Positions 1 to 8,797 of a DNA stretch of 64,000 nucleotides are shown here, one piece after another. The translations under genes and the position numbers were made by a program. Below the pieces are notes generated by a model, which was given only the letters and a program-made list of their open reading frames with translations, did no database searches and was not told where the DNA came from. The stretch's first letter is position 1. Each line of letters begins with the position of its first letter. The stretch comes from Streptosporangium sp. NBC_01755 (GTDB lineage Bacteria > Actinomycetota > Actinomycetes > Streptosporangiales > Streptosporangiaceae), in contig NZ_CP109131.1 in NCBI RefSeq assembly GCF_035917995.1, positions 7,440,001 to 7,504,000 of the forward strand, given 5' to 3'.

Positions 1-377
1 GCCACCTGCACTCCCAGCGGCACGACGGGGTTCAGCGAGGACAACGGGTCCTGGAAGATCATCGCCACGTCGGCGCCACGGCGATCGCGCAGCTCACGAT
101 CGGACAGTGAGAGCAGGTCCACGCCGTCGAAGACCGCCCTGCCGCTGACGCGGGTCCCCCGGCGGGGCAGGAGCCCCATGATGGCGAGCGAGGTCACGGA
201 CTTACCGCAGCCGGACTCGCCTACCAGACCGACCACTTCGCCGGGACGGACCTCGAACCCGACCCCGTCCACGGCTGTGAAGGGCTCCTGGCCAGGTCGT
301 GAGAACGTGACCGACAGGTCTTCGACCACCAGCAGCGGATCCGCTCCGAGCCGGGTCTGGTGCGCATGCGCATTCAT
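1..377 (-). CDS. Peptide-type ABC transporter ATP-binding subunit (DppD/OppD family), N-terminal part only
   Basis: ATPase of a family-5 (dipeptide/oligopeptide/nickel type) ABC importer that powers the two permeases encoded just upstream. The Walker A motif GESGCGKS and a Q-loop reading FQDPLSSLNP are both visible, and the reading frame stays open to the window edge, so the signature motif and Walker B lie outside. ATG at 377 is chosen because GGAGG sits 8 nt upstream. An alternative ATG at 383 overlaps the stop of the DppC-like gene as TGATG but is too close to that ribosome site. It is the last gene visible of a nine-gene operon; a partner DppF-type ATPase would be expected beyond the edge. 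Confidence 0.93.
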   Translation of the reverse strand, partial: MNAHAHQTRLGADPLLVVEDLSVTFSRPGQEPFTAVDGVGFEVRPGEVVGLVGESGCGKSVTSLAIMGLLPRRGTRVSGRAVFDGVDLLSLSDRELRDRRGADVAMIFQDPLSSLNPVVPLGVQV

Positions 378-382
378 CTGCA

Positions 383-1291
383 TCACCTCCGGGTGCGGGG
401 GTCGAGGGTCTCGCGCAGCGACTCGCCCATGAGCGTGAAGCCCAGGGCGACGACGATGATGCACAGCGCCGGGTAGATCGCGAGATGCGGGAACGAGTTG
501 AAGTACTGCTGCGCGCCGCCCAGCATCTGCCCCCACTCCGGCCGGCCGTCGTCGGGGTTGCCCAGCCCGAGGAAGGACAGGGCGGCGGCGTCGAGGATGG
601 ACACGGCCAGGCTCAGGGTCGCCTGTACGATCACCGGCCCGAGCGCGTTGGGGACCATGTGCCGGAAGACGATGGCCCCCGGCTTCACACCCAGCGCCCG
701 CGCGGCCAGCACATGGTCGGTGCCGCGCTGCACCAGCATCGATCCGCGCATGAGCCGGGCGAAGACCGGCACCTGCACGATCGCGATGGTGAGGATCAGG
801 GTCCACTCGTTGGGGTTGGCGAACAGGGCCGCGATCGAGAAGGCCATCAGCAGCGACGGGATCGCCAGCATCACGTCCACCGCCCGCATCACGAGCGTGT
901 CGACCTTGCCGCCGAACACGCCCGCGACGAGACCGAGCGCGATGCCGCCGACGAAACCGCCGAGCGTCGCCATCACCCCGACGATGAGGGTCTGCCGGGC
1001 TCCGGCGATCAGTCGGGACAGCAGATCGCGACCGGCGGGATCCCCGCCCAGCGAGAATCCCTCCTGCGGGAGCGGAACGGGGTTCGACTGGGCGCGCACC
1101 TGATCGAGCAGCAACGGGGCGGCCGGGTCGTGCGGCGCCAGCACCGGCGCGGTGACCGCGACGAGGACGAACACGAATGTGATCGCCCCGCCGATCAGGA
1201 ACGCCGGCTGGCGGAGCAGCCGCCTCAGGGTCTGCGCGCCCGGTCGTCCGGTCGCGGCACGGTGGCGCGGAACGGCCGGGGCGGCGGTCAT
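383..1291 (-). CDS. ABC transporter permease, DppC type
   Basis: Inner-membrane permease of the peptide-type importer, 302 aa. It starts with a cytoplasmic basic segment, has a first membrane helix near residues 30-50, and carries the binding-protein-dependent transport domain with the EAA-loop region ARALGVKPGAIVFRHMVPNA. It ends with LRETLDPRTRR, a typical DppC tail. ATG 1291 overlaps the DppB stop by 4 nt (ATGA), implying translational coupling. DppC proteins pair with DppB to form the channel, but the substrate cannot be read from the permease. The operon context points to a ureide or a related small nitrogenous compound rather than ordinary peptides. Confidence 0.93.
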   Translation of the reverse strand: MTAAPAVPRHRAATGRPGAQTLRRLLRQPAFLIGGAITFVFVLVAVTAPVLAPHDPAAPLLLDQVRAQSNPVPLPQEGFSLGGDPAGRDLLSRLIAGARQTLIVGVMATLGGFVGGIALGLVAGVFGGKVDTLVMRAVDVMLAIPSLLMAFSIAALFANPNEWTLILTIAIVQVPVFARLMRGSMLVQRGTDHVLAARALGVKPGAIVFRHMVPNALGPVIVQATLSLAVSILDAAALSFLGLGNPDDGRPEWGQMLGGAQQYFNSFPHLAIYPALCIIVVALGFTLMGESLRETLDPRTRR

Positions 1292-2295
1292 GGCGTCCTC
1301 ACTCTCGGATCGCACAGCGCATAGGCGATGTCGACGACGATGTTGATGACCAGGTACAGGACGGCGGCGAGCATGATGAGGGCCTGCAGCACCGCGTAGT
1401 CGCGCGTGGTGAAGGCCAGCGCCATCGACTGCCCCAGCCCGCGGTAGTTGAAGACGGTCTCGGTGAGCACGGCGCCGGAGAACAGGCCGCCGGCCTGCAA
1501 CCCGATCACCGTGATCACCGGCAGCAGCGAGTTGCGCAGCACGTGGCGCCCGGCGATCGTCGGGTTCCGCAGGCCCTTGGAGTTCGCCGTGCGGATGAAG
1601 TCCTGCTGGAGCGTCTCGGTCACGGACGCCCGGGTCAGCCGGAAGATCACGGCGAAGGGGATGATCGCCAGGGCGATCGTCGGCAGCGTGAGGTAGGTGA
1701 GACTCTCGGCGAACGCGGCCCCGCTCCCGGCGAGCAGCGAGTCCAGGAGCGTCAGCCCCGTCGTCGTCGGTATGGAGCCGCTCAGGTCGGCCCGTCCCGA
1801 CGGCGGCAGCCATCCCGCGCGGACGGCGAAGACGTACTTGAGGATGAACGCGGTGAAGAAGACCGGCACGGCGAGGCCGAGCACGGAGAAGCTGAGGAAG
1901 GCGACGTCGAACACGCCGCGCCTCTTCGCCGCCCAGTAGCCGGCGGCGATGCCGAGCACGGCGCCGACGATCAGCGCGCTCAGGGCGAGCTCGATCGTGG
2001 CGGGCGCCCGCGTGAGGATCACCTCGGTGACGGGCGCGCCGCGCCAGACGCCCGTCGATACGCCGAGGTCGCCGGTCCAGAACCGCCCCAGGTAGCGCAG
2101 GTACTGCGTCCACAGCGGCTCGTCCAGGCCGAGCGACTCGACGAGCTTGGCGCGGTCCTGCGGGCTGGCGTTCTCGCCGAGCAGCGCATCGAGCGGTCCG
2201 CCCGGGAGACTGCGCAGCCAGACGAACAGGATCGCCGTGAGGGCGGCGAAGGTCGCGACCGCCTGGAGCGTTCTTTGGAGGATGAACCGGAACAT
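1288..2295 (-). CDS. ABC transporter permease, DppB type
   Basis: Inner-membrane permease, 335 aa, full length for the family. The N-terminal MFRFILQRTLQAVATF anchor helix and the GLRNPTIAGRHVLRNSLLPV region (EAA loop) are typical of DppB/OppB, and the C-terminal half holds the remaining helices. It overlaps the DppC start by 4 nt and begins 53 nt after the stop of the substrate-binding protein gene. It forms a heteromeric channel with the next gene. Confidence 0.94.
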   Translation of the reverse strand: MFRFILQRTLQAVATFAALTAILFVWLRSLPGGPLDALLGENASPQDRAKLVESLGLDEPLWTQYLRYLGRFWTGDLGVSTGVWRGAPVTEVILTRAPATIELALSALIVGAVLGIAAGYWAAKRRGVFDVAFLSFSVLGLAVPVFFTAFILKYVFAVRAGWLPPSGRADLSGSIPTTTGLTLLDSLLAGSGAAFAESLTYLTLPTIALAIIPFAVIFRLTRASVTETLQQDFIRTANSKGLRNPTIAGRHVLRNSLLPVITVIGLQAGGLFSGAVLTETVFNYRGLGQSMALAFTTRDYAVLQALIMLAAVLYLVINIVVDIAYALCDPRVRTP

Positions 2296-2348
2296 GTCTA
2301 TCCAATCGGTGCGGAGCGCGCCTGCGCGCGGCCCGCACCCGGGTGGGA

Positions 2349-4013
2349 CTATTTGTCGAGGGTAGCCGTGGCCAGGCGCTCGCCACCGACCGGGCTGGCG
2401 ACGATGCCGCGCACGCTGCCGTCGAACACCAGCGCGGAGGGGCTACTGGCGATCGGGATCGACGGCAGCCAGTCATTGGCCATCTTTCGGTTGATCTCGA
2501 GGTACATGTCGACGCGCTTCTGCGGATCCGGCTCGCGGTCCGCCGCCTTGAGGTCGTCGACGAGCTCCTGGCCGAAGCCGAGCAGACCGGTGTCGAACGC
2601 GTTGTCGGTGGCGCCGAACAGGATGCCCAGGAAGTTCTGGGCGCTGTTGTAGTGCCCCGTGGTGCCAAGCAGGTAGACCGGTGCCTGGCCCGCCTCACGA
2701 CCGCTGAGGTAGCCGCCGGCCCATGACTTCGCGACCGGTTCGATCTGGATGCCGACTGCCTCGAGATCGGCCTTGATCAGATCGAAGAAGCGCTTGGGCT
2801 CGGGCATGTACGGGCGAGTGACCTCGGTCGGGTACCACAGCTCGATCTTGAGGTTCGGCACGCCGGCCTCGGCGAGCAGGGCGCGCGCCTTGTCCGGGTT
2901 GTACGGGTACCCCTCGACGCCGCTGTCGTAGCCCTCGACGGAACGGGGGACGAACTGCGTCACGGTCTCGGAGCCCTCGGGCAGCAGCGTGTCGACGATC
3001 TGCTGCTTGTTGATCGCCCAGGCGATGGCCTGGCGGACACGGAGATCTTTGAGCTCGGGCACGGTGGTCGCGTTCAGGCCGAGGTACATGACGTTGAACG
3101 GCGGCCGGGTGACGACCTGGAACCCGCCGTCCTTCAGGCTCTTCCAGTCGCGAGGGGCCGGCAGGTCGTAGGCGTGGATGGTGCCGGCCTCGAGCTCCTG
3201 CCGGCGCGCCGTCTCATCCGGGATCGTGCGGAACTCGATGCCCGCGATCTTCGGTGCGTCGCCCCAGTATTTGTCGTTGCGAGCGAGCTTGACCGTGCCG
3301 GTCGAGTCGTCGTACGAGACGAAGGTGAACGGGCCGGTTCCGGTCGGGTGCAGGCGGCCGTACTCCGGGAAGGCGAAGCCCTCGCCCTTGGCCTCGACTC
3401 CGTTGGCGTTGTACTTCTCCATCGCCGTCGGGCTCGACATGGCGTAGGTGCCGTGCGCGAGGATGGTGGGGAACTTCGAGCTCGAATTGGTCAGGCTCAG
3501 CACCACCGTGGACTCGCTCTGCGCCTCGCATCCGGCGTACAGCGAGGGAGTCTTGTCGCCCTCGAAGCCTCCGAAGTCGTTCACCCAGGTGTGGCTGACC
3601 GCCGAGGTGCGCGCGATCTTGGGCTGCCGGTACCACCGGTCGAAGTTCGCGCAGACGGCGGCGGCATTGAAGGCTGTGCCGTCATGGAAGCTGACGCCCT
3701 CGCGGAGCTGGAACGTCCACTGCTTTCCGCCCTCGTTCTGCTCCCATGAGACCGCCAGGCCGGGTGCGGGGTCGGCCGTGCCCGGCTTGAGGCTGAGCAG
3801 TCCTTCGAACATCTGGTTGTTCACCCGGGCGGTCTCGCCGTCCGAGGTGTAGAACGGGTCGAAGAGAGACGGGGCGCCCGCAGCGCCGAACACGAGCACC
3901 TTGGAGGTCGATCCGCCGCCGGTGCCCTTGTCGGACGTGTCGCCTCCCCCTGAGCACGAGGTCAGGAGCGTCACGCCGGCGACCGCGATGACCCCGGTCT
4001 TCTTGAACTTCAT
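2349..4013 (-). CDS. Family-5 extracellular solute-binding lipoprotein
   Basis: Substrate-capture lipoprotein of the ABC importer, 554 aa. The N-terminus MKFKKTGVIAVAG plus hydrophobic stretch ends in the lipobox LTSC (Cys about residue 20), followed by a Gly/Ser/Thr spacer. The rest is a classic SBP_bac_5 fold: FHDGTAFNAAAV near residue 110, a hinge region, and a C-terminal domain ending in TATLDK. It lies between the allantoicase (2 nt after its stop) and DppB. Family members bind peptides, nickel, opines or other small ligands. Here the neighbours suggest a ureide or purine breakdown product, which is an inference. Confidence 0.93.
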   Translation of the reverse strand: MKFKKTGVIAVAGVTLLTSCSGGGDTSDKGTGGGSTSKVLVFGAAGAPSLFDPFYTSDGETARVNNQMFEGLLSLKPGTADPAPGLAVSWEQNEGGKQWTFQLREGVSFHDGTAFNAAAVCANFDRWYRQPKIARTSAVSHTWVNDFGGFEGDKTPSLYAGCEAQSESTVVLSLTNSSSKFPTILAHGTYAMSSPTAMEKYNANGVEAKGEGFAFPEYGRLHPTGTGPFTFVSYDDSTGTVKLARNDKYWGDAPKIAGIEFRTIPDETARRQELEAGTIHAYDLPAPRDWKSLKDGGFQVVTRPPFNVMYLGLNATTVPELKDLRVRQAIAWAINKQQIVDTLLPEGSETVTQFVPRSVEGYDSGVEGYPYNPDKARALLAEAGVPNLKIELWYPTEVTRPYMPEPKRFFDLIKADLEAVGIQIEPVAKSWAGGYLSGREAGQAPVYLLGTTGHYNSAQNFLGILFGATDNAFDTGLLGFGQELVDDLKAADREPDPQKRVDMYLEINRKMANDWLPSIPIASSPSALVFDGSVRGIVASPVGGERLATATLDK

Positions 4014-4015
4014 CG

Positions 4016-4936
4016 TTACTCCTGATCTTGGGTGTGGGTGAGGGGAAGCTGAGCGCCGTAGAACCAGAGGCGGGAGAATCCGCCGTCGGGCAGGGCGCGC
4101 ACGCGGACCTGCTGCGCGTCGGTGGCGGCCAGCTCGATGGCGGTCGTCGCCCCGGAGGCGATCTCGAAGGTTCCCAGTGCCGCCCAGCCGGACGCGTCGT
4201 CCGCCCGCGCCTCGACGGCGATCCGGGCCGCGCAGTTGCCGCGGAACGGCGTGGCGACGACCTCGAGCGTCCGCAGCCGGACGGGCTCCGGCCAGGAGAG
4301 CTCGACGAAATGCCGATCGGCGTCGGACCGCCGGGGAGTCTCCCAGCCGTCGTGCGTGTTCCGCGGCATCGCGTGAGAGATCACCGACCACGGGTCCCCG
4401 AAGGAGCCTTCCGACGCGCGCACGCGGCATCCGAGCCGGATATCCGAGAGGCGCACGCCCTCCGGCGGGCGGCTGCGGGAGACGTCGACGATGCCGTGCG
4501 CGCGGAAGCGGGCGACTCCGCCGTCGGGGATGATGCGCAGCCGGACGAAGGCGGCCGAGCGCCCGGCGTCGGCGACCGGATACTCGTTCACGGAGTTCGG
4601 CTGCACCTCGGCGTCGGCGAGGATCTCGTGCCATGGGCCGTCGGCGGCGTCGGAGATGTCGACGCTGATGCGCCGCGGGGCGTTGAAACGGAACCCGGTG
4701 GTCTCCAGTTCGACCTGCTCGATCCGGCCCGGATGGGCGGCGCGGATCACGACCCAGTCGTGGTCGGGGTTGTGCCGGCGGCTCTCCCACCCGTCGACAT
4801 CCGCTCCACGCAGTCCGTAGGTGCCGGGGCGCTGCGGCGGGGTGGAGAGGAGCAGGGCGTCGGCCGCGCCGAAGAACTCGTCCGAGCAGTCCACCACGGA
4901 TGCCCCGAGCTCACGGGCCAGCAGGTTGAGGGTCAT
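4016..4936 (-). CDS. alc: Allantoicase family protein
   Basis: Allantoicase hydrolyses allantoate to ureidoglycolate and urea. This 306-aa protein has the two tandem repeats of the family. Repeat one includes VSDEFF-like SDEFFGAADALL near residue 19 and DGWESRRHNPDHDWVVIR; repeat two includes GSFGDPWSVISHAMPRN, DGWETPRR and a second jelly-roll strand set. ATG 4936 overlaps the stop of the upstream deacetylase-fold gene (ATGA). With two PuuE-like proteins directly upstream, a route allantoin to allantoate to ureidoglycolate can be drawn. The divergence of repeat two (RRSDADRH where the family usually has a DW pair) leaves room for a different ureide substrate. Confidence 0.85.
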   Translation of the reverse strand: MTLNLLARELGASVVDCSDEFFGAADALLLSTPPQRPGTYGLRGADVDGWESRRHNPDHDWVVIRAAHPGRIEQVELETTGFRFNAPRRISVDISDAADGPWHEILADAEVQPNSVNEYPVADAGRSAAFVRLRIIPDGGVARFRAHGIVDVSRSRPPEGVRLSDIRLGCRVRASEGSFGDPWSVISHAMPRNTHDGWETPRRSDADRHFVELSWPEPVRLRTLEVVATPFRGNCAARIAVEARADDASGWAALGTFEIASGATTAIELAATDAQQVRVRALPDGGFSRLWFYGAQLPLTHTQDQE

Positions 4937-5853
4937 CGTCGGTCTCCTTCGTCGTTCCGTGCCTCGCCGTCCAGATGCGCGACGACATCCGTGCCGCGCG
5001 CCCACCACAGGGCGTCCATGCCGCGCAGGGTGCGCAGCGTCTCGCGCAGGTGCGCGAACCGGAACGGCTGGCCGATGAGCCAGGGGTGGAGCCCCAGCAC
5101 CAGCGTCCGGGTGCGGGGTGCGTCCTCGTCGAGCAGCCGCCGTGCGGATGCGGTGATGTTGTCGGCCCACGTGCGGATCGGCGTGCCGCGCTTGAGGTGG
5201 GAGAACACGTCGTCGAGGTGGATGTTCACTGGGATGTCGACGATGTCGCCGCGGGACGTGGCCAGGATGTTCGGCGCCTCGTCGTTGGGCCAGTCGGCAG
5301 TCCAGCGGATGCCGAGGTCGGCGAGATCCTCCAGGGTCGTCGTGGACTGCGCGTAGTCCAGGCCGCTCCAGCCGATCGGCCGGATGCCGCTGGCCTCGGC
5401 CACGGCGTCGATCGACTCGGAGAGGTGGGCGCGCTGCCCTTGGGCACCCATCCCGTCGTGCAGGATGCCGGCGCCGTCCAGCCCGTGCGCCGCGAACTCC
5501 GCACCGGACTCGGCGATGCGCTCCACCAGGCGGGGACGGTGCCGGGCGGAGAAGGCATCGATTGCGACCGTCGGGGCGATCTCCAGCTCGTCGAGGAGGT
5601 CGAGGATCCGGAACGCTCCAACTCGCAGCCCGTATTCGTGCTGCGACGTGGTGTGCACGTCCATGATCTGCGGGTACGGGCCGCGCATCGCCACGCTCGA
5701 GGGCGGGAGGCCGGGCGCGGAGCCGGGGAGTGCGGGCACGTGGTCGAGATGCATCAGCACGACCACGGCCAGGCGCGCGCCGCTGGGCCAGCCGCGGTTC
5801 GGGGCGAGGCGGGATCCGCCTTCGGTCTCGTGCAAAGCTCTCACAAGCCGCAT
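4933..5853 (-). CDS. Polysaccharide-deacetylase-fold amidohydrolase, PuuE (allantoinase) like, copy 1
   Basis: About 306 aa, NodB/PuuE-type TIM-barrel-like deacetylase fold. Visible are the WPSGARLAVVVLMHLDH strand, HEYGLRVGAFRILDLLDEL (compare EYGSRAGFWR of PuuE), FAAHGLDG (metal-site SHG equivalent, here AHG), and GLHPWLIGQPFRF near the C-terminus, all in PuuE order. PuuE-type proteins are allantoinases unrelated to the classical cyclic amidohydrolase. The start is uncertain: ATG 5853 lies one base after the upstream stop with GGATGG upstream; ATG 5874 would overlap the previous gene. It is paired with a divergent paralogue directly upstream. Confidence 0.82.
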   Translation of the reverse strand: MRLVRALHETEGGSRLAPNRGWPSGARLAVVVLMHLDHVPALPGSAPGLPPSSVAMRGPYPQIMDVHTTSQHEYGLRVGAFRILDLLDELEIAPTVAIDAFSARHRPRLVERIAESGAEFAAHGLDGAGILHDGMGAQGQRAHLSESIDAVAEASGIRPIGWSGLDYAQSTTTLEDLADLGIRWTADWPNDEAPNILATSRGDIVDIPVNIHLDDVFSHLKRGTPIRTWADNITASARRLLDEDAPRTRTLVLGLHPWLIGQPFRFAHLRETLRTLRGMDALWWARGTDVVAHLDGEARNDEGDRR

Positions 5854-5854
5854 G

Positions 5855-6745
5855 TCAGCACCATCCGATCTCATCGACGTGGGCGGCGATCTGCTCCGGG
5901 GTGGTCCACCAGATGTCGTCGTGCGAGCTCAGCCGCTCGAACATCCGCGCCAGGTGGCCGATCCGGTGCGGGATGCCCATGTAGAGGGGGTGGAGCGCGA
6001 TCGTCATGACGTACGCGGTGTCGCGTTCGTGGGCCTCGGCGGCGAGCACCTCGTACTGCGACTGGACGATCTCGGCGAAGTAGTCGCTGTCCAGACCGAA
6101 CATCGGCGACCCGGGGAAGATCAACGCGTCGTTGACCTCGCGGGAGTAGGGCACGCCGATCAGTCCCCCGCCGCTCGGCCCGTCGAGCCGAAACGGCTGG
6201 TCGTCGATGAACCAGTCGGTCGTGTAGGTCATCCCCGCCTCGGCCATCAGCCGGTAGGTGGCCGGGGTGGCGCTGAACGACGGTCCCAGCATCCCTCGCA
6301 TGCGGTAGCCGGTGAGCTCCTGCACGGTGGAGATGGTGTAGTCGTAGAACTCGCGTTCCGAGCTCTCGGACTCGCCGAACAGGAGACGGCTGTTGTAGGT
6401 GCCGTGGCTCATGAAGCTCCACCGCCGGTCGACCATCGCCTCCGCGATGTCGGGGTACAGGCGCAGCACCTCGCAGTTGAGCGAGCAGGTCACCTGCACG
6501 GGGGAGTCGTCGAGCACCGGCAGCATCCGCCAGAAGCCGACGCGGTTGCCGAAGTCGCGGAACGAGTAGCCGACGATGTCCGGCTTTGCCGGAACGCGGT
6601 AGAAGTAGTCTCGGTGCGGGTTCGTCGGCGGAAGGTACTCGTAGTGCTCGATGTTCATCACCACGTTCACGGCGACGCGCTTGCCGTCGGGCAGGGTCAG
6701 GCTCTCCCGCCGGTCGAGGGGCCGGTAGCTGAGGAACTCGTCCAT
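5855..6745 (-). CDS. Polysaccharide-deacetylase-fold amidohydrolase, PuuE-like, copy 2
   Basis: 296 aa, same fold as the following gene but clearly divergent. It has LPDGKRVAVNVVMNIEHYEY, a GNRVGFWRMLPVLDD segment, FMSHGTYNSR (metal-binding SHG) and ALHPLYMGIPHRIGHL at the C-terminal active-site strand. The family includes allantoinase PuuE and peptidoglycan or polysaccharide deacetylases; the short length without signal peptide indicates a cytosolic small-molecule amidohydrolase. Two such enzymes beside one allantoicase suggest either consecutive ring openings or a two-subunit enzyme (inference). Start: ATG 6745; the GTG one codon earlier is also possible. Confidence 0.84.
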   Translation of the reverse strand: MDEFLSYRPLDRRESLTLPDGKRVAVNVVMNIEHYEYLPPTNPHRDYFYRVPAKPDIVGYSFRDFGNRVGFWRMLPVLDDSPVQVTCSLNCEVLRLYPDIAEAMVDRRWSFMSHGTYNSRLLFGESESSEREFYDYTISTVQELTGYRMRGMLGPSFSATPATYRLMAEAGMTYTTDWFIDDQPFRLDGPSGGGLIGVPYSREVNDALIFPGSPMFGLDSDYFAEIVQSQYEVLAAEAHERDTAYVMTIALHPLYMGIPHRIGHLARMFERLSSHDDIWWTTPEQIAAHVDEIGWC

Positions 6746-6768
6746 CACTGGTTCTTTCCGTATCTGCT

Positions 6769-7368
6769 TCAGGGCACGGTCGCGGGCTGAGGGGGTAGCG
6801 CCTCGACGACCTGGTCCAGGCTGCGGACGCGGCCGAGCTGCGGGAAGACGGCGTGCACCGAGTGGTGGTGCTGCTCGGCGGCGTAGGCCGACATCGCCTC
6901 GGGAACGAAGACGATGTTGTAGGCGTGGTCGTATGCCGCACGGGCGGTCCCCTCGACGCCGAATCCGGTGGAGATTCCCGCCATGATCACGGTGGTGACC
7001 CCGCGCCGGCGCAGCTGCAGGTCGAGGTCGGAGCCGTGGAACGCGTTCCAGCTACGCTTCACGATCACCGGCTCGGTGGGCAGCGGATCGACGCCGGGGA
7101 GGAAGCGGTCCCAGCCGGGCCGCCGTACCGGGCGTGCGGGGCGTTCGACATCGGTGAGCAGCTTGCCGCCGAGCGAATCACCCTCGTCCGGTAGGAAGCT
7201 GGTGCGCACATGCACGACAAGGCCGCCCGCGTTCCGAGTCGCGTCGATCAGCCGGATGCAGCGCTCGACGACGTCCCCTGCGGGGTGCGGGTGCACGGGG
7301 TGGTCGGCGTTCGAGCCTTGCAGGTCGATAAGGATGAGCGCGGTGCGCAGCGGATCGATGTCGGTCAC
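6769..7368 (-). CDS. Isochorismatase-fold hydrolase with Gly in place of the catalytic Cys (YecD-like)
   Basis: 199 aa, cysteine-hydrolase fold. The triad Asp is D15 in LILIDLQ and the Lys is K104 in VIVKRSWNAF, but the nucleophile site reads ISTGFGVEGTARAA, placing Gly137 where amidases such as RutB or biuret hydrolase have Cys. True isochorismatases (EntB, PhzD) and the YecD group also carry Gly there, so the protein is probably an intact member of a Cys-less subgroup rather than a mutant. GTG 7368 is preferred over ATG 7383 because AAGGA lies 6 nt upstream of the GTG. Its operon position suggests action on a ureide breakdown product. Confidence 0.85.
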   Translation of the reverse strand: MTDIDPLRTALILIDLQGSNADHPVHPHPAGDVVERCIRLIDATRNAGGLVVHVRTSFLPDEGDSLGGKLLTDVERPARPVRRPGWDRFLPGVDPLPTEPVIVKRSWNAFHGSDLDLQLRRRGVTTVIMAGISTGFGVEGTARAAYDHAYNIVFVPEAMSAYAAEQHHHSVHAVFPQLGRVRSLDQVVEALPPQPATVP

Positions 7369-7398
7369 ACGATGTCCTTCCATGGGATGCGAGCGGGG

Positions 7399-8586
7399 TC
7401 AGGCCCCGAGGATCTGACGGGTCATGCGAAGCAGGGTCTCCTCGGAGCCGGTCCCGGTGGCTTTGCAGAGCAGCCGCAGGCCGTCGAAGTCGCCCCCCGT
7501 GATGTGAGCGGTCGGGCACAGCGGCTCCAGTTCGAGCCCCGCACGCAGGCTCGTGCCGCCGAGCTGCTGGACCAGCGCCGTTGTCGTCAGGCCACCGCTG
7601 GCGACCACGCCGAGGCACTTGTTCTCGCTGCGGGCCGAGGCGTCGAGCAGGCTGCGCACCGCCCCGGCGAGCTGCTCCGCGACGATCCAGCGGTCGGGGT
7701 CGTCGCGGTCGGTCTCGTGCAGCGCGAGGATCCGATGCGAGGCAAGCACCTCGTGCGCGGCATCCGCCCCCCAACTTGCGGCTTCCGCGGCGGTGGTGAT
7801 CAGCGCACGGGAGCCGTAGGCCGCTCCGAGCCGGCGCAGCTGCGCGCGGTCGGTGTCGTGGTTGCCGGGGGTGACGACGACGACGAAACCGTCGCGGCCG
7901 AGGTCAGGGTAGAACCTCAGCCAGCCGCCGGTGCTCGCGGTCGCGACGGCGTGCCCCTCTTCGCGGAGCCGGGTCGCGGCCTGCGCCGCGGTGCCGAGGT
8001 GCGCCTCGACCGTGCCGTCGAGGACGAACCGCCGGATGCCGCGGGCGAAGGCCTCGAGGATGCGCGCGGTGACGGCATCGGCACCCTGGTTCAGCACCGT
8101 GAGCCCGATCAGCTCGGCGTCCTCGGTGCGGATCGCGGACCGCACGTCGACGTCGAGCCCGTTGCCCACCGGCATGGGGGCGAGCAGATGGCCGTCGACG
8201 CAGACACGGCCGGCGGTCGGATAGGCCGGGACGACGAGAAGGATGCCGTTCTCGTCCTGCCCCGCGTCGATCCCGGCGATCAGCGCATCCGGAGATCCGC
8301 GCAGCTCGGCGTTGAGCTTCACCTCGACCCGCTCGCAGCCGTGGTCGTCGAGCCAGGCCGCCCACTCGCGGATATGCGCCTCGGCGGCGCCTGCGGCGTG
8401 GTGCAGATCGAGGTCGACGACGATGGCATCCGCATCGGAGACGACAGATGCGGGGTCGCGCACGATCACCGGGTCGAGCCCGCGCTGGCGCAGCCGGCAG
8501 GCGACCGCGACAGAGCCCTGCAGGTCCTCTGCGAGGATGCCCATCGCCGGTCCACGAGGGGGACGCGGTAGCTCTGAGGGGGTCAT
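7399..8586 (-). CDS. Four-carbon acid sugar kinase family protein (DUF1537/OtnK-like), first gene of the ureide operon
   Basis: 395 aa. The N-terminal domain begins with MGILAEDLQGS, the counterpart of the ADDLTG motif of four-carbon acid sugar kinases (OtnK/DtnK). The C-terminal nucleotide-binding domain shows VVASGGLTTTALVQQLGG and a late Gly-rich segment KATGTGSEETL. Family members phosphorylate erythronate/threonate-type acids. An enzyme of this type next to allantoicase could deal with a C2-C4 acid product, but the substrate is unknown. The start is ATG 8586 with GGAAACC upstream; extension to 8670 lacks typical protein character. The operon promoter must lie in the 130 nt before it. Confidence 0.75.
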   Translation of the reverse strand: MTPSELPRPPRGPAMGILAEDLQGSVAVACRLRQRGLDPVIVRDPASVVSDADAIVVDLDLHHAAGAAEAHIREWAAWLDDHGCERVEVKLNAELRGSPDALIAGIDAGQDENGILLVVPAYPTAGRVCVDGHLLAPMPVGNGLDVDVRSAIRTEDAELIGLTVLNQGADAVTARILEAFARGIRRFVLDGTVEAHLGTAAQAATRLREEGHAVATASTGGWLRFYPDLGRDGFVVVVTPGNHDTDRAQLRRLGAAYGSRALITTAAEAASWGADAAHEVLASHRILALHETDRDDPDRWIVAEQLAGAVRSLLDASARSENKCLGVVASGGLTTTALVQQLGGTSLRAGLELEPLCPTAHITGGDFDGLRLLCKATGTGSEETLLRMTRQILGA

Positions 8587-8717
8587 CGGCTCGGTTTCCG
8601 TTCTCGACGTTGACAACTGCCCCGAGAGTATTGACGCCGATGACGAGCAGTCATTCGACGAATGTCGCACGTTCGCTGATGGGGGCGGGGCGTGGAACAG
8701 TGCTGCTCTGACCTAGT

Positions 8718-8797
8718 GCGACGTTCGTCTCCGAGCTCGACTATGCCCGCGGACCGGAGAAGACCTGGGTCTACGGAGCCTTGCGACCGGCCCATGC
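8718..8797 (+). pseudogene. Short transposase-like fragment
   Basis: The plus-strand frame reads [20 protein letters not shown], which resembles a DDE-type transposase interior (GPEKTWVYG). It is open on neither side for a real gene and abuts the NRPS fragment. Recognition is by eye only, so this is a weak call; it marks a possible rearrangement junction. Confidence 0.35.
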
